In this document: positions 1 to 5,404 of the stretch, piece after piece
How positions within the stretch are numbered: the first letter of the stretch is position 1
How the letters are laid out: each line of letters opens with the position of its first letter
Assembly (NCBI GenBank): GCA_009701115.1
Contig: WLKR01000092.1
Coordinates: 1-5,470, forward strand
Origin: Actinomycetota bacterium
GTDB lineage: Bacteria; Actinomycetota; Acidimicrobiia; Acidimicrobiales; RAAP-2
Length of the DNA: 5,470 nt
Direction of reading: 5' to 3'
Translations under genes and position numbers: made by a program
Notes under the pieces: generated by a model
What the model was told of the DNA's origin: nothing
Seen by the model: only the letters and a program-made list of their open reading frames with translations
The model's database searches: none

Positions 1-20
1 CATTCTCTCTTTCGAAACGC

Positions 21-848
21 TTGACAGCACGCTTCTCGCGCCGCAGTCGTGAACACGCTGAGGAAGAATTCAGTGGCTCTATGATCTTGCGCAAGGGTCG
101 TCCGTACGATCCCGCTTGGGATGCGTGGCAGCCCCGTCGGCGCTGGCCCGGGATTGTGGCGAGCGCCATCGTCATCAGTGGATTCTTGGGAGCTTTGGCC
201 TTTCATTTCACCTCCAAGCCGTCTACGCCTCCGTCAGTGATTCCCCCGAGTTCGCTCGGTCAGATCAAGACGCCCTACTTCCCTCCGGTCTCGCCGGCAT
301 CGCACGATCTCCAGCAGGCCTCTGGAAAGAAGTCAACTTCGGCGGTACGCTTCACCACTACGGGCAAGCTCATGGTTTGGCACTTCCAATGTCGTTGCGT
401 CGCCAACTTTGGCATCATCGTTCACAGCGCATCTGGAACCGTCTTGGACGTGCCGGTCAATAACGTCGGACGCACGATTCTGGCGGTTCCGGCGTACTAC
501 GCCAAGTCGAATCTCTCGGTGAGCGTGATTGCTGACGGCGAGTGGACCGTCTCGCTCATTGATCCCTCCCATCTGGCGAACCAGGCGTTGCCACTGGAAT
601 TCATCAGTGCCGGACAGAGTGTCCTTGGTCCCTTCGCCGGTCCGAACTTCGAGGCCGCAGTGGGCTTCCTTGGGGGAATTGGTACTCACTTCACCATGTC
701 CGTTTCTGACGGTTCGACGGCTACGCCCAAATTAGTGGCGTTCGAATCACAGACCTTCACTAGGACGTTGGTGCAGACCAAGCTGCCTCCCCGGTTCTTC
801 CTCATCATCAACGGCGATGGCTTCTGGCAAATAAAGGTCAAGAAGTAG
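21..848 (+). CDS. Single-pass membrane protein with extracytoplasmic beta-rich region, unknown function
   Basis: I do not recognise a family. Counted from the TTG at 21, residues 1-41 are charged and Arg-rich (cytoplasmic by the positive-inside rule). Residues about 43-63 are a hydrophobic helix (GIVASAIVISGFLGALAF), residues 64-100 a Pro/Ser-rich linker, and residues 105-275 a beta-strand-rich region predicted to lie outside the membrane. Two segments in it end alike: ADGEW-TVSLI (171-180) and GDGFW-QIKV (265-273), which hints at a duplicated domain. A CRC pair sits at 124-126. The start is uncertain: the frame is open to the left edge, so the gene may begin outside the window. The TTG lacks a Shine-Dalgarno sequence. 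The ATG at 81 (residue 21) has GAGGA at 60-64, but 16 bases away. The gene directly abuts a glycosyltransferase, so an envelope or polysaccharide role is inferred from context only. Confidence 0.75.
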   Translation: MTARFSRRSREHAEEEFSGSMILRKGRPYDPAWDAWQPRRRWPGIVASAIVISGFLGALAFHFTSKPSTPPSVIPPSSLGQIKTPYFPPVSPASHDLQQASGKKSTSAVRFTTTGKLMVWHFQCRCVANFGIIVHSASGTVLDVPVNNVGRTILAVPAYYAKSNLSVSVIADGEWTVSLIDPSHLANQALPLEFISAGQSVLGPFAGPNFEAAVGFLGGIGTHFTMSVSDGSTATPKLVAFESQTFTRTLVQTKLPPRFFLIINGDGFWQIKVKK

Positions 849-1757
849 TTGCCGGTTACCGTTTCCGTCGTTATTCCCGCGTACAACGCAGCCTCAACAA
901 TCGCTGCCGCCATTCAGTCCGCTTCGCAACCTGACGTTGGCGAGATCATCGTTGTTGATGATGGCTCAACTGACGAAACGGCACAGATAGTCAGGGAGCT
1001 TGCCGCCGAGAGTCCGCGGGTTCAATTGGTTAGTCGCCCCTCATCGGGTGGTCCGGGCCAGGCGCGTAACGACGGACTGGCCACGAGCAGTGGTGAGTTT
1101 GTACTTTTCCTTGATAGCGATGACGAATTGACTCTCGGCGCTATCGGAATGTTGCAGTCGGCACTCACCCCAGCGAGCGCGGCAACACTCGGTCGCTTCA
1201 CTGCCGTAAATACCGACGGAGAAGCTATCGATATTGGGACCTGGGCCACCGTGCAGCTCCAACCCGTGGTCCGTCGAAACGGGCGGCTCATTCCAACGAC
1301 GCAGTTGTCGGGTGAAGCGCTACTCACGCGCCTCGTTGTCCCGCCACCGGGCGGGATATTGATTCGCCGGTCGGCCGCTTTGGCCTGTGGGGGCTACGAC
1401 GGCACGTTGGCCCGCAGCGAAGACGTGGCCTTTCTCGTTGCACTCGCCCGTCAAGGTGAACTCACCCTCTGCCCACATGAAGTCCTTCGTTACCGTCGCG
1501 ATCCCCAGCAACGCTCACAAGCCACCACGGCGCGACAACGGGGACGCCAACGGGCACTGCTTTCAATCGTTTGGCACGCACCATCACGGGCCGAACGCTG
1601 GGCACTTGCCCGAGGGGCGAGCGCCCATCACCTCGATCGCGCCAGTGTGCGGTGGCGGGCCGGCAATCATCGCGGTCGCGATGCCAGCGTGGCAGTGCGT
1701 AGTCTCGCGCTCGCAGCTGCCTTTCGATTAGCGGGATTACTTAGTCTCGCCCACTAG
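849..1757 (+). CDS. Family 2 glycosyltransferase (GT-A fold)
   Basis: Transfers a sugar from a nucleotide-sugar donor to an unknown acceptor, probably at the cytoplasmic face of the membrane during surface glycan synthesis. The GT2 landmarks appear in order. The opening strand is VSVVIPAYNA (residues 5-14). The donor-binding VVDDGSTD is at 35-42. GPGQARNDGLATSSGEF (69-84) leads to the metal-binding DxD motif, DSDD at 89-92. The acceptor-side GGYD...SEDVAFL (181-196) includes the likely catalytic-base region ED (191-192). The C-terminal 80 residues are Arg/Ala-rich and end in a hydrophobic stretch (LALAAAFRLAGLLSL) that may sit on the membrane. Length, 302 residues, is normal. The TTG at 849 is the only start that keeps the first strand; AAAGG at 833-837 is a weak Shine-Dalgarno 11 bases upstream. 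The previous gene's TAG immediately precedes it in the same frame. Substrate cannot be read from sequence. Confidence 0.93.
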   Translation: MPVTVSVVIPAYNAASTIAAAIQSASQPDVGEIIVVDDGSTDETAQIVRELAAESPRVQLVSRPSSGGPGQARNDGLATSSGEFVLFLDSDDELTLGAIGMLQSALTPASAATLGRFTAVNTDGEAIDIGTWATVQLQPVVRRNGRLIPTTQLSGEALLTRLVVPPPGGILIRRSAALACGGYDGTLARSEDVAFLVALARQGELTLCPHEVLRYRRDPQQRSQATTARQRGRQRALLSIVWHAPSRAERWALARGASAHHLDRASVRWRAGNHRGRDASVAVRSLALAAAFRLAGLLSLAH

Positions 1758-1793
1758 GGCTGTGGAAAAGTTGGGGTAATCACTCCCACTAGG
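1750..1793. repeat. 9-bp direct repeat CCCACTAGG, two copies
   Basis: CCCACTAGG occurs at 1750-1758, spanning the stop codon of the glycosyltransferase, and again at 1785-1793. The second copy runs into a small inverted repeat, CCCAC-TAG-GTGGG (1785-1797). The repeat is short and may be accidental, but it may mark a local duplication at the gene end. Confidence 0.4.
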
Positions 1794-1836
1794 TGGGGAT
1801 TCTCCTCCGCCCGCGGTGATTTTCTCCCGATGGTCT

Positions 1837-1860
1837 GTTGATTTCACTGTGGTAATCAAC
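1837..1860. terminator. Perfect 7-bp hairpin downstream of the glycosyltransferase
   Basis: GTTGATT (1837-1843) pairs perfectly with AATCAAC (1854-1860) around a 10-base loop. It lies 80 bases after the glycosyltransferase stop and could end or stabilise that transcript. No T-run follows and the stem is AT-rich, so it is not a classical intrinsic terminator. It could equally be a protein-binding inverted repeat. Confidence 0.25.
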
Positions 1861-1891
1861 GATTCCTAGATATCCAACCAGATCACTGTGG
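1844..1891. repeat. 9-bp direct repeat TCACTGTGG, two copies
   Basis: TCACTGTGG is present at 1844-1852, inside the loop of the 1837-1860 hairpin, and at 1883-1891. A related CCCACTGT follows at 1901-1908. The starts are 39 bases apart, about four helical turns, which would suit cooperative protein binding. Chance is not excluded. Confidence 0.35.
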
Positions 1892-2093
1892 CACCATAAC
1901 CCCACTGTTTACGCAGCACCGACCCGCGCGGACACTTTGGAATAGGTGTCAGCGAGATGGCGAGGAACTCCGCAAGGGGAACCGAACTTTCGGAGCGGTT
2001 CGTCCATGGAGGCGAACCGTGTGTGGACGCAAAGCGTAGGGAGACCGCCACACGGCTGGTCCTGTCCGACACGGGGCTGGACGTGTGAGCCTT

Positions 2094-2148
2094 CGAAGAC
2101 CCCGAGGGGCTGGAAGTCGCGAGACGATCTGGCTACTCGGGGCCTTCG
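2094..2148 (-). terminator. Long stem-loop just after the nucleotidyltransferase stop
   Basis: CGAAG-A-CCCCGAG (2094-2106) pairs with CTCGGGG-C-CTTCG (2136-2148): 5 plus 7 base pairs with one mismatch. The 29-base loop holds a nested GTC-GCGA-GAC hairpin with a GNRA-type tetraloop. On the minus strand it begins 9 bases after the stop of the nucleotidyltransferase, a normal place for a transcript-ending or 3'-protecting structure. There is no T-tract on either side, so termination would be of the tail-less kind proposed for actinobacteria. It could also be a domain of a structured RNA on the plus strand. Confidence 0.4.
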
Positions 2149-2157
2149 CAATTCTCG

Positions 2158-2997
2158 TTAGAGGAAGGCGCGCTCCGGGCGCATGCCGGTAGTGACCTGC
2201 TTGCGAATCTCTTCTTGCACGATGGCGAGGTCGTCGGGGTGCGTCACGCCGACACATTGGGAGGTGGCGGGGATTACCGCGAACGTGGCGCGGCCACTCG
2301 CAAGCTCTTGCCCCACAATCTCGGGCAGTAGGACCTCGGCCTCTTCGCTGGCCTCGGCGGCACTCATGGCCGCGTGGAAAACGGCCCACATTGAAGGGGC
2401 GAAGCCCCAGAGATTCATGGAGACGAGATTGTCGGGGGCCAACTGGACCGGCTCCAGCCCGTCGGCTGAGGTGAATCCCTTCTCGCTCAGCGAGACTTGA
2501 CGTCGTTCGGCAATACCCGTGAGGAGGCCACCGGTAACTTGACAGACACCTCGGGTGACGGGTTGGTCGCCCACGAGAGCCTGGTCGAGTCGAAAGCCCA
2601 CTAGGCAGCTATTCGTTTCCGTGGTCAGGTGATGACCAAGGGTGAGCATGGCGTCACGACCATAGAGGTCGTCGGCGTTGCAAACACCAAAGGGCACGGT
2701 GGTGTCGAGCTCGCTTTCGGCCGAGAGAACGGCGTGCACGGTGCCCAGTGGGCGCTCCTGGATCGCGAAGCCCACCGATACACTCGTCGGCCAGTTGGCC
2801 GCAATGTGCTCCTTGATGATTGGACCCGTATCGGGATTGATAACCACGACGATGTGACCGAAGCCGGCCGCCACGGCATCTGAGGCGATGAGGTCAATCA
2901 CGCCCTCACCATGAATCCCAATCGGCGCCAATGGCTTGATGCCACCGAAGCGGCGGGCTCGCCCGGCGGCGAGGATTACGAGAACGGGACCACTCAT
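2158..2997 (-). CDS. NTP_transferase-family sugar-phosphate-type nucleotidyltransferase
   Basis: Predicted to move a nucleotidyl group from an NTP to a phosphorylated sugar or similar small molecule. The N-terminal nucleotide-binding loop is LAAGRARRFGGIKPLAPIG (residues 9-27), a variant of the usual LAAGMGSRYGG form. It is followed by RPLGTVHAVL (82-91) and the metal-binding NADDLYGRDA (107-116). Further family features are TRGVCQV (148-154), VSMNLWGF (192-199) and a C-terminal GVTHPDDL segment. This order matches an uncharacterised group of stand-alone nucleotidyltransferases of roughly 280-300 residues. I chose the ATG at 2997, giving 279 residues, because it overlaps the FabH stop as ATGA and starts just before the first strand; an upstream in-frame GTG at 3024 would add nine residues. 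There is no Shine-Dalgarno, so translation is probably coupled to fabH. Substrate is unknown. Confidence 0.88.
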   Translation of the reverse strand: MSGPVLVILAAGRARRFGGIKPLAPIGIHGEGVIDLIASDAVAAGFGHIVVVINPDTGPIIKEHIAANWPTSVSVGFAIQERPLGTVHAVLSAESELDTTVPFGVCNADDLYGRDAMLTLGHHLTTETNSCLVGFRLDQALVGDQPVTRGVCQVTGGLLTGIAERRQVSLSEKGFTSADGLEPVQLAPDNLVSMNLWGFAPSMWAVFHAAMSAAEASEEAEVLLPEIVGQELASGRATFAVIPATSQCVGVTHPDDLAIVQEEIRKQVTTGMRPERAFL

Positions 2998-3911
2998 GAC
3001 CAGCGCACCACGGCGCTCGCCCACGTCATTCCACCACCAAAACCAGTCATCAGTGCCACCTTTCCAGGGCTAAGAAGTTGTTGCGATCGGGCATGGTCCA
3101 CCGCGAGGGGAATCGAGGCGGAGGATGTGTTTCCGTACTTGTCGAGGCAGACCACAATCTTGTCGTGACTGAGTCCGAGGCGGTCGGCCACGGCGTGCAG
3201 AATACGCAAGTTGGCCTGATGGGCCAGGAGAATGTCGATTTCGTCAATCGTCACGCCCGCTTCGCGCAGGGCGCGCTCGGAGGACTCCACGACGACTCGC
3301 ACGGCGCGGCGGAAGACTTCGCGTCCGTCCATCCAGATGTAGCCACCGTGGTCACAGCGAATGATGTCGGCCAGTGAACCGTCGGCGCCGAGATTGATTG
3401 AAAGGACGGAGTCCACTTCAGACGGTTCAATGACAACGGCACCCGCCCCGTCACCGAAGAGAACGGCCGTAGCGCGGTCGTCCCAATCAACCCAACGGCT
3501 GAGGTTTTCGGCGCCGATAAGGAGCACGCGCTTCGTGCCGGTGGCGATCATGCCTCGAGCTACGGCCACGCCGTACATGAAACCGCTGCAGGCCGCGTTG
3601 AGATCCATGGCGCCGCCGGTGATGCCGAGGGCGGCCGCAATCGTCGGCGCCGTGCCGGGAATCAGTCGGTCACCGGTGGTCGTGGACAAGATGACGAGAT
3701 CAATGTCGTCGGCCGTTACGCCGGCGTCGGCCATCGCCGCTTTGGCAGCCGTGATACCGAGCGATGACGCCGTTCCGCCGATGCGACGTTCACGGATACC
3801 GGTTCGCTCCTGAATCCAGTCGTCGGAAGTTTCGAGGGTGGCGCTGAGGTCGTCGTTGGTGACGATGCGCTCGCCGAGGCCCACACCCCAGCCGGCAAAT
3901 CGAATTCCCAT
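2994..3911 (-). CDS. fabH: 3-oxoacyl-ACP synthase III (FabH-like ketosynthase)
   Basis: Condenses an acyl-CoA primer with malonyl-ACP, starting fatty acid chains or making a specialised beta-keto product. The catalytic triad is complete: Cys108 in DLNAACSGFMYG, His231 in LLAHQANLRI and Asn261 in YGNTSSASIPLAV. The thiolase-fold marks DDWIQERTGIRERR (30-43), LFGDGAGAVV (151-160) and C-terminal TGFGGGMTWASAVVRW (289-304) are all present. At 305 residues it is about a dozen shorter than E. coli FabH, mostly around 178-195. The ATG at 3911 fits the family N-terminus; a longer TTG start at 3998 would run into the thioesterase gene and is unlikely. A weak GGGA lies 8 bases upstream (3920-3923), with TATGAC (minus strand, 3929-3924) as a possible -10 box. 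A FabH paralogue for branched or secondary lipids cannot be excluded. Confidence 0.93.
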   Translation of the reverse strand: MGIRFAGWGVGLGERIVTNDDLSATLETSDDWIQERTGIRERRIGGTASSLGITAAKAAMADAGVTADDIDLVILSTTTGDRLIPGTAPTIAAALGITGGAMDLNAACSGFMYGVAVARGMIATGTKRVLLIGAENLSRWVDWDDRATAVLFGDGAGAVVIEPSEVDSVLSINLGADGSLADIIRCDHGGYIWMDGREVFRRAVRVVVESSERALREAGVTIDEIDILLAHQANLRILHAVADRLGLSHDKIVVCLDKYGNTSSASIPLAVDHARSQQLLSPGKVALMTGFGGGMTWASAVVRWS

Positions 3912-3928
3912 TAGGACCGTCCCGTCAT

Positions 3929-3959
3929 AAAGCAAAATCCTAGGCTCGACGGACCTAGG
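3929..3959 (-). terminator. Terminator-like hairpin with T-rich tail after the thioesterase
   Basis: On the minus strand CCTAGG (3959-3954) is followed after 9 bases by a second CCTAGG (3944-3939). Since CCTAGG is self-complementary, the copies form a 6-bp stem, then the T-rich ATTTTGCTTT (3938-3929). The first copy contains the thioesterase stop TAG (3957-3955). This is the best intrinsic-terminator shape in the window, although the stem is short. It may end or attenuate thioesterase transcription before fabH. Confidence 0.4.
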
Positions 3960-4353
3960 CCTTCGGTGTATCCAAGACCGCAAGTGAGCAACGGGCAATG
4001 CAGATCATGCGACCGTCCTCATCGGTAAGGTCGATACCCCAGACGTGCACGGTTCTGCCGGTCCGAATAGGCCGAGCCGTGGCCGTCAGGAGGCCTGCGC
4101 GCATGGAGCGCAGGTGGCTGCAGTTGAGCTCGGTTCCAACCACGATGCGGTCGGGGCCGACCGTTATGGCGCCACCAATGGAGGCCGCCGATTCGGCAAT
4201 CAGGGCCGAGACACCACCGTGCAAGATGCCGTAAGGCTGGTGGACCTTGGGGCCGACCATGACTTGGACCACGACCTCTTCGGGGGTGGCCTTAATCACT
4301 TCAATACCGAGGGCGTCGTGGACGTTTTGGACTTCTGGGTTGAGATGGTTCAC
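3955..4353 (-). CDS. Hotdog-fold acyl-CoA thioesterase (PaaI / EntH-YdiI type)
   Basis: Hydrolyses a thioester of CoA or a carrier protein, in the cytosol. The sequence follows E. coli YdiI (1,4-dihydroxy-2-naphthoyl-CoA thioesterase) and EntH closely. In particular HQPYGILHGGVSALIAES (38-55) aligns without gaps to their active site, giving Gln39, His45 and Glu54 as equivalents of YdiI Gln48, His54 and Glu63. Later family positions, VVGTELNCSHLRSMRAG (91-107) and GRTVHVWGIDLTDEDGR (118-134 region), also match. At 132 residues it is a complete single-hotdog protein, expected to be a tetramer. The GTG start gives the normal N-terminus and has no clear Shine-Dalgarno. It could serve menaquinone synthesis or general acyl-CoA turnover; the fabH neighbour favours an acyl substrate, but no menaquinone gene is visible to decide. 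Confidence 0.9.
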   Translation of the reverse strand: MNHLNPEVQNVHDALGIEVIKATPEEVVVQVMVGPKVHQPYGILHGGVSALIAESAASIGGAITVGPDRIVVGTELNCSHLRSMRAGLLTATARPIRTGRTVHVWGIDLTDEDGRMICIARCSLAVLDTPKA

Positions 4354-4390
4354 GAGTAGTGAGCCTATGGCGGCTCGGTAGCCTGACGCT
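4354..4390. promoter_or_regulatory. Compact 37-base divergent promoter region, probably leaderless
   Basis: This spacer must hold the start signals for both the thioesterase (-) and the aldolase (+) unless either promoter lies inside the opposite gene. On the plus strand TAGCCT (4379-4384) fits the actinobacterial TANNNT -10 form and ends 6 bases before the aldolase ATG, the spacing for a transcript starting at the A of the start codon. On the minus strand TAGGCT (4367-4362) ends 8 bases before the thioesterase GTG. Neither gene has a Shine-Dalgarno, which agrees with leaderless starts. No good -35 box is visible. Confidence 0.4.
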
Positions 4391-5404
4391 ATGGATCAGT
4401 TCATTGATGTGCGCAGTGACACCGTGACACAGCCCACTGACCAGATGCGTGCGGCCATGGCTCAGGCCGTCGTGGGGGACGACGGTTTTGGCGCCGACCC
4501 CACAGTCCAGGCTCTCGAAGCTCGCTACGCCGCGCTCGTCGGTAAGGAGGCCGCAATTTTTGTACCGTCCGGGGTGATGGCCAATCAGATAGCGATGCGA
4601 ATCCACACCTCGCCCGGTGACACGGTGGTGGCCGGTCACGCCAGCCACGTCGTGGCCTTTGAGATGGGGGCCTCGGCCAAGAACGCCGGAATTCAGTTCG
4701 CCACATTTCGTGACGACGACGGCTTTTTGCCTCGCGATGAAGTGCTCGATCGAATCGATGCCGAACTCGATCATCAGTCCGGCGTGCGGGCCATCGTGGT
4801 GGAGAACACCAACATGTTCGCCGGTGGTCGGATCTATCCCCTCGAAGAGCTTCGTGCGCTGCGTTCAGCCACCTCGGTTCCACTGCACATGGATGGGGCC
4901 CGTCTCTTTAACGCGCAAGTGGCCAGCGGTGTCTCGGCGGCCACCTTCGCCGCCGAAGTTGACACCGTGATGACGTGTCTCTCGAAGGGGCTATGTGCGC
5001 CCGTCGGCTCCCTGCTCGCCGGTTCGGTCGAGGCCATGGAACGGGGACGGATCGAGCGCAAACGTCTCGGTGGCAGCATGCGTCAAGCCGGCTTTCTCGC
5101 CGCGGCCGGACTAGTGGCCCTTGACACCATGATTGAGCGACTCGCCGACGATCACACCCGAGCCCGCCGAATTGCCGACGCGGTTGAACATCGTTTCGGT
5201 GAAACTGGCTATCGGGCCACTGAGTGCGAGACCAATGTCGTCGCCTTTAATCACCCGTCCGCGCGCCACTTCGTGGAACAGTTGGAGTCTCGTGGCATTC
5301 TGGCCGGTACGGTTGCTCCCGGTCGTTTCCGCTTAGTGGTGCACGCAGGCATCGCTGACGGCGATGTCGAAAAGATCGTGGTCGCCATTAAGGAACTCGT
5401 GTGA
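4391..5404 (+). CDS. Low-specificity L-threonine aldolase family enzyme (PLP-dependent)
   Basis: Predicted to split threonine or allo-threonine into glycine and acetaldehyde, using pyridoxal phosphate in the cytosol. Family marks in order are DVRSDTVTQPT (6-16), GDDGFGADPT (29-38), VPSGVMANQIA (58-68) with the PLP phosphate site, and His86, equivalent to ring-stacking His83 of E. coli LtaE. These are followed by ENTNMFAGGR (138-147), HMDGARLFNA (166-175) carrying Asp168 and Arg171, the PLP lysine Lys199 in LSKGLCAPVGS, and RKRLGGSMRQAG (223-234) with substrate-side Arg231. At 337 residues it is full length. The ATG at 4391 sits at the usual N-terminus. Small deviations are Cys202 where Gly is common after SKGL, and GDDGFGADPT for the common GDDVYGEDPT. 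It could instead act on a related beta-hydroxy amino acid. Confidence 0.93.
   Translation: MDQFIDVRSDTVTQPTDQMRAAMAQAVVGDDGFGADPTVQALEARYAALVGKEAAIFVPSGVMANQIAMRIHTSPGDTVVAGHASHVVAFEMGASAKNAGIQFATFRDDDGFLPRDEVLDRIDAELDHQSGVRAIVVENTNMFAGGRIYPLEELRALRSATSVPLHMDGARLFNAQVASGVSAATFAAEVDTVMTCLSKGLCAPVGSLLAGSVEAMERGRIERKRLGGSMRQAGFLAAAGLVALDTMIERLADDHTRARRIADAVEHRFGETGYRATECETNVVAFNHPSARHFVEQLESRGILAGTVAPGRFRLVVHAGIADGDVEKIVVAIKELV
5390..5394 (+). promoter_or_regulatory. Shine-Dalgarno site deciding the GTG start at 5401
   Basis: AAGGA at 5390-5394, within the last codons of the aldolase, sits 6 bases before the GTG at 5401. It is the best-placed ribosome site in the window and supports that GTG as a true start overlapping the aldolase stop. 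Confidence 0.6.

Larger units (their letters stand above)
1758..2157. other. 400-base convergent intergenic region, no credible protein gene, dense inverted repeats
   Basis: This gap lies between the 3' ends of the glycosyltransferase (+) and the nucleotidyltransferase (-). Bases 1758-1910 are less GC-rich and hold short direct repeats and one hairpin. Bases 1911-2157 are GC-rich and can form many hairpins: GACACT/GGTGTC (1931-1936 with 1945-1950, one T-G pair), CCGAA/TTCGG (1982-1993), CGGTTCG/CGAACCG (1996-2019), ACGC/GCGT with AAA loop (2027-2037), and a long stem at 2094-2148. Short open frames on both strands (for example minus 2072-1866 and plus 1946-2161) lack ribosome sites and recognisable domains. 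By eye it lacks the conserved RNase P RNA blocks, a tmRNA 3' arm or tag frame, and the SRP RNA core. It may be an unknown structured RNA or a bidirectional end region. Confidence 0.6.

Noticed and set aside
21..26. TTGACA as a consensus -35 box
   Set aside because: No -10 box lies 16-18 bases downstream, and the bases fall within an open reading frame.
2035..2060. GGGAGACCGCC resembling the B12-box of a cobalamin riboswitch
   Set aside because: The other conserved cobalamin riboswitch blocks are not convincing, and no gene lies downstream on the same strand because the neighbours are convergent.
1866..2072. Minus-strand open frame of 68 codons (GTG start), open upstream to about 2130
   Set aside because: No Shine-Dalgarno, Ser/Arg/Pro-rich composition, no recognisable domain, and it covers the inverted-repeat-rich segment.
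1911..2157. RNase P RNA, tmRNA or SRP RNA
   Set aside because: The GAGGAAAGTCC-type and ACAGAA-type blocks of RNase P RNA, the tmRNA tRNA-like ends, and the GGAAGCAGC-type SRP core are all absent by eye on both strands.
1946..2161. Plus-strand open frame of 71 codons in the convergent gap
   Set aside because: Trp/Arg/Gly/Pro-rich random-looking product, weak GTG start, and it ends across the opposite gene's stop; best explained by GC-rich chance.
2152..2164. CTCGTTAGAGG as an integron attC core (GTTRRRY)
   Set aside because: The last base does not fit, no matching RYYYAAC partner is seen, and there is no integrase or cassette array.
3912..3998. N-terminal extension of FabH from the TTG at 3998
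   Set aside because: The extra 29 residues do not look like a FabH N-terminus and would overlap the thioesterase 3' end; the ATG at 3911 fits the family.
4301..4883. Long minus-strand frames of 157-160 codons opposite the aldolase
   Set aside because: They are shadows of a well-supported enzyme gene in GC-rich codons, with Arg/His/Pro-rich products and no domain.
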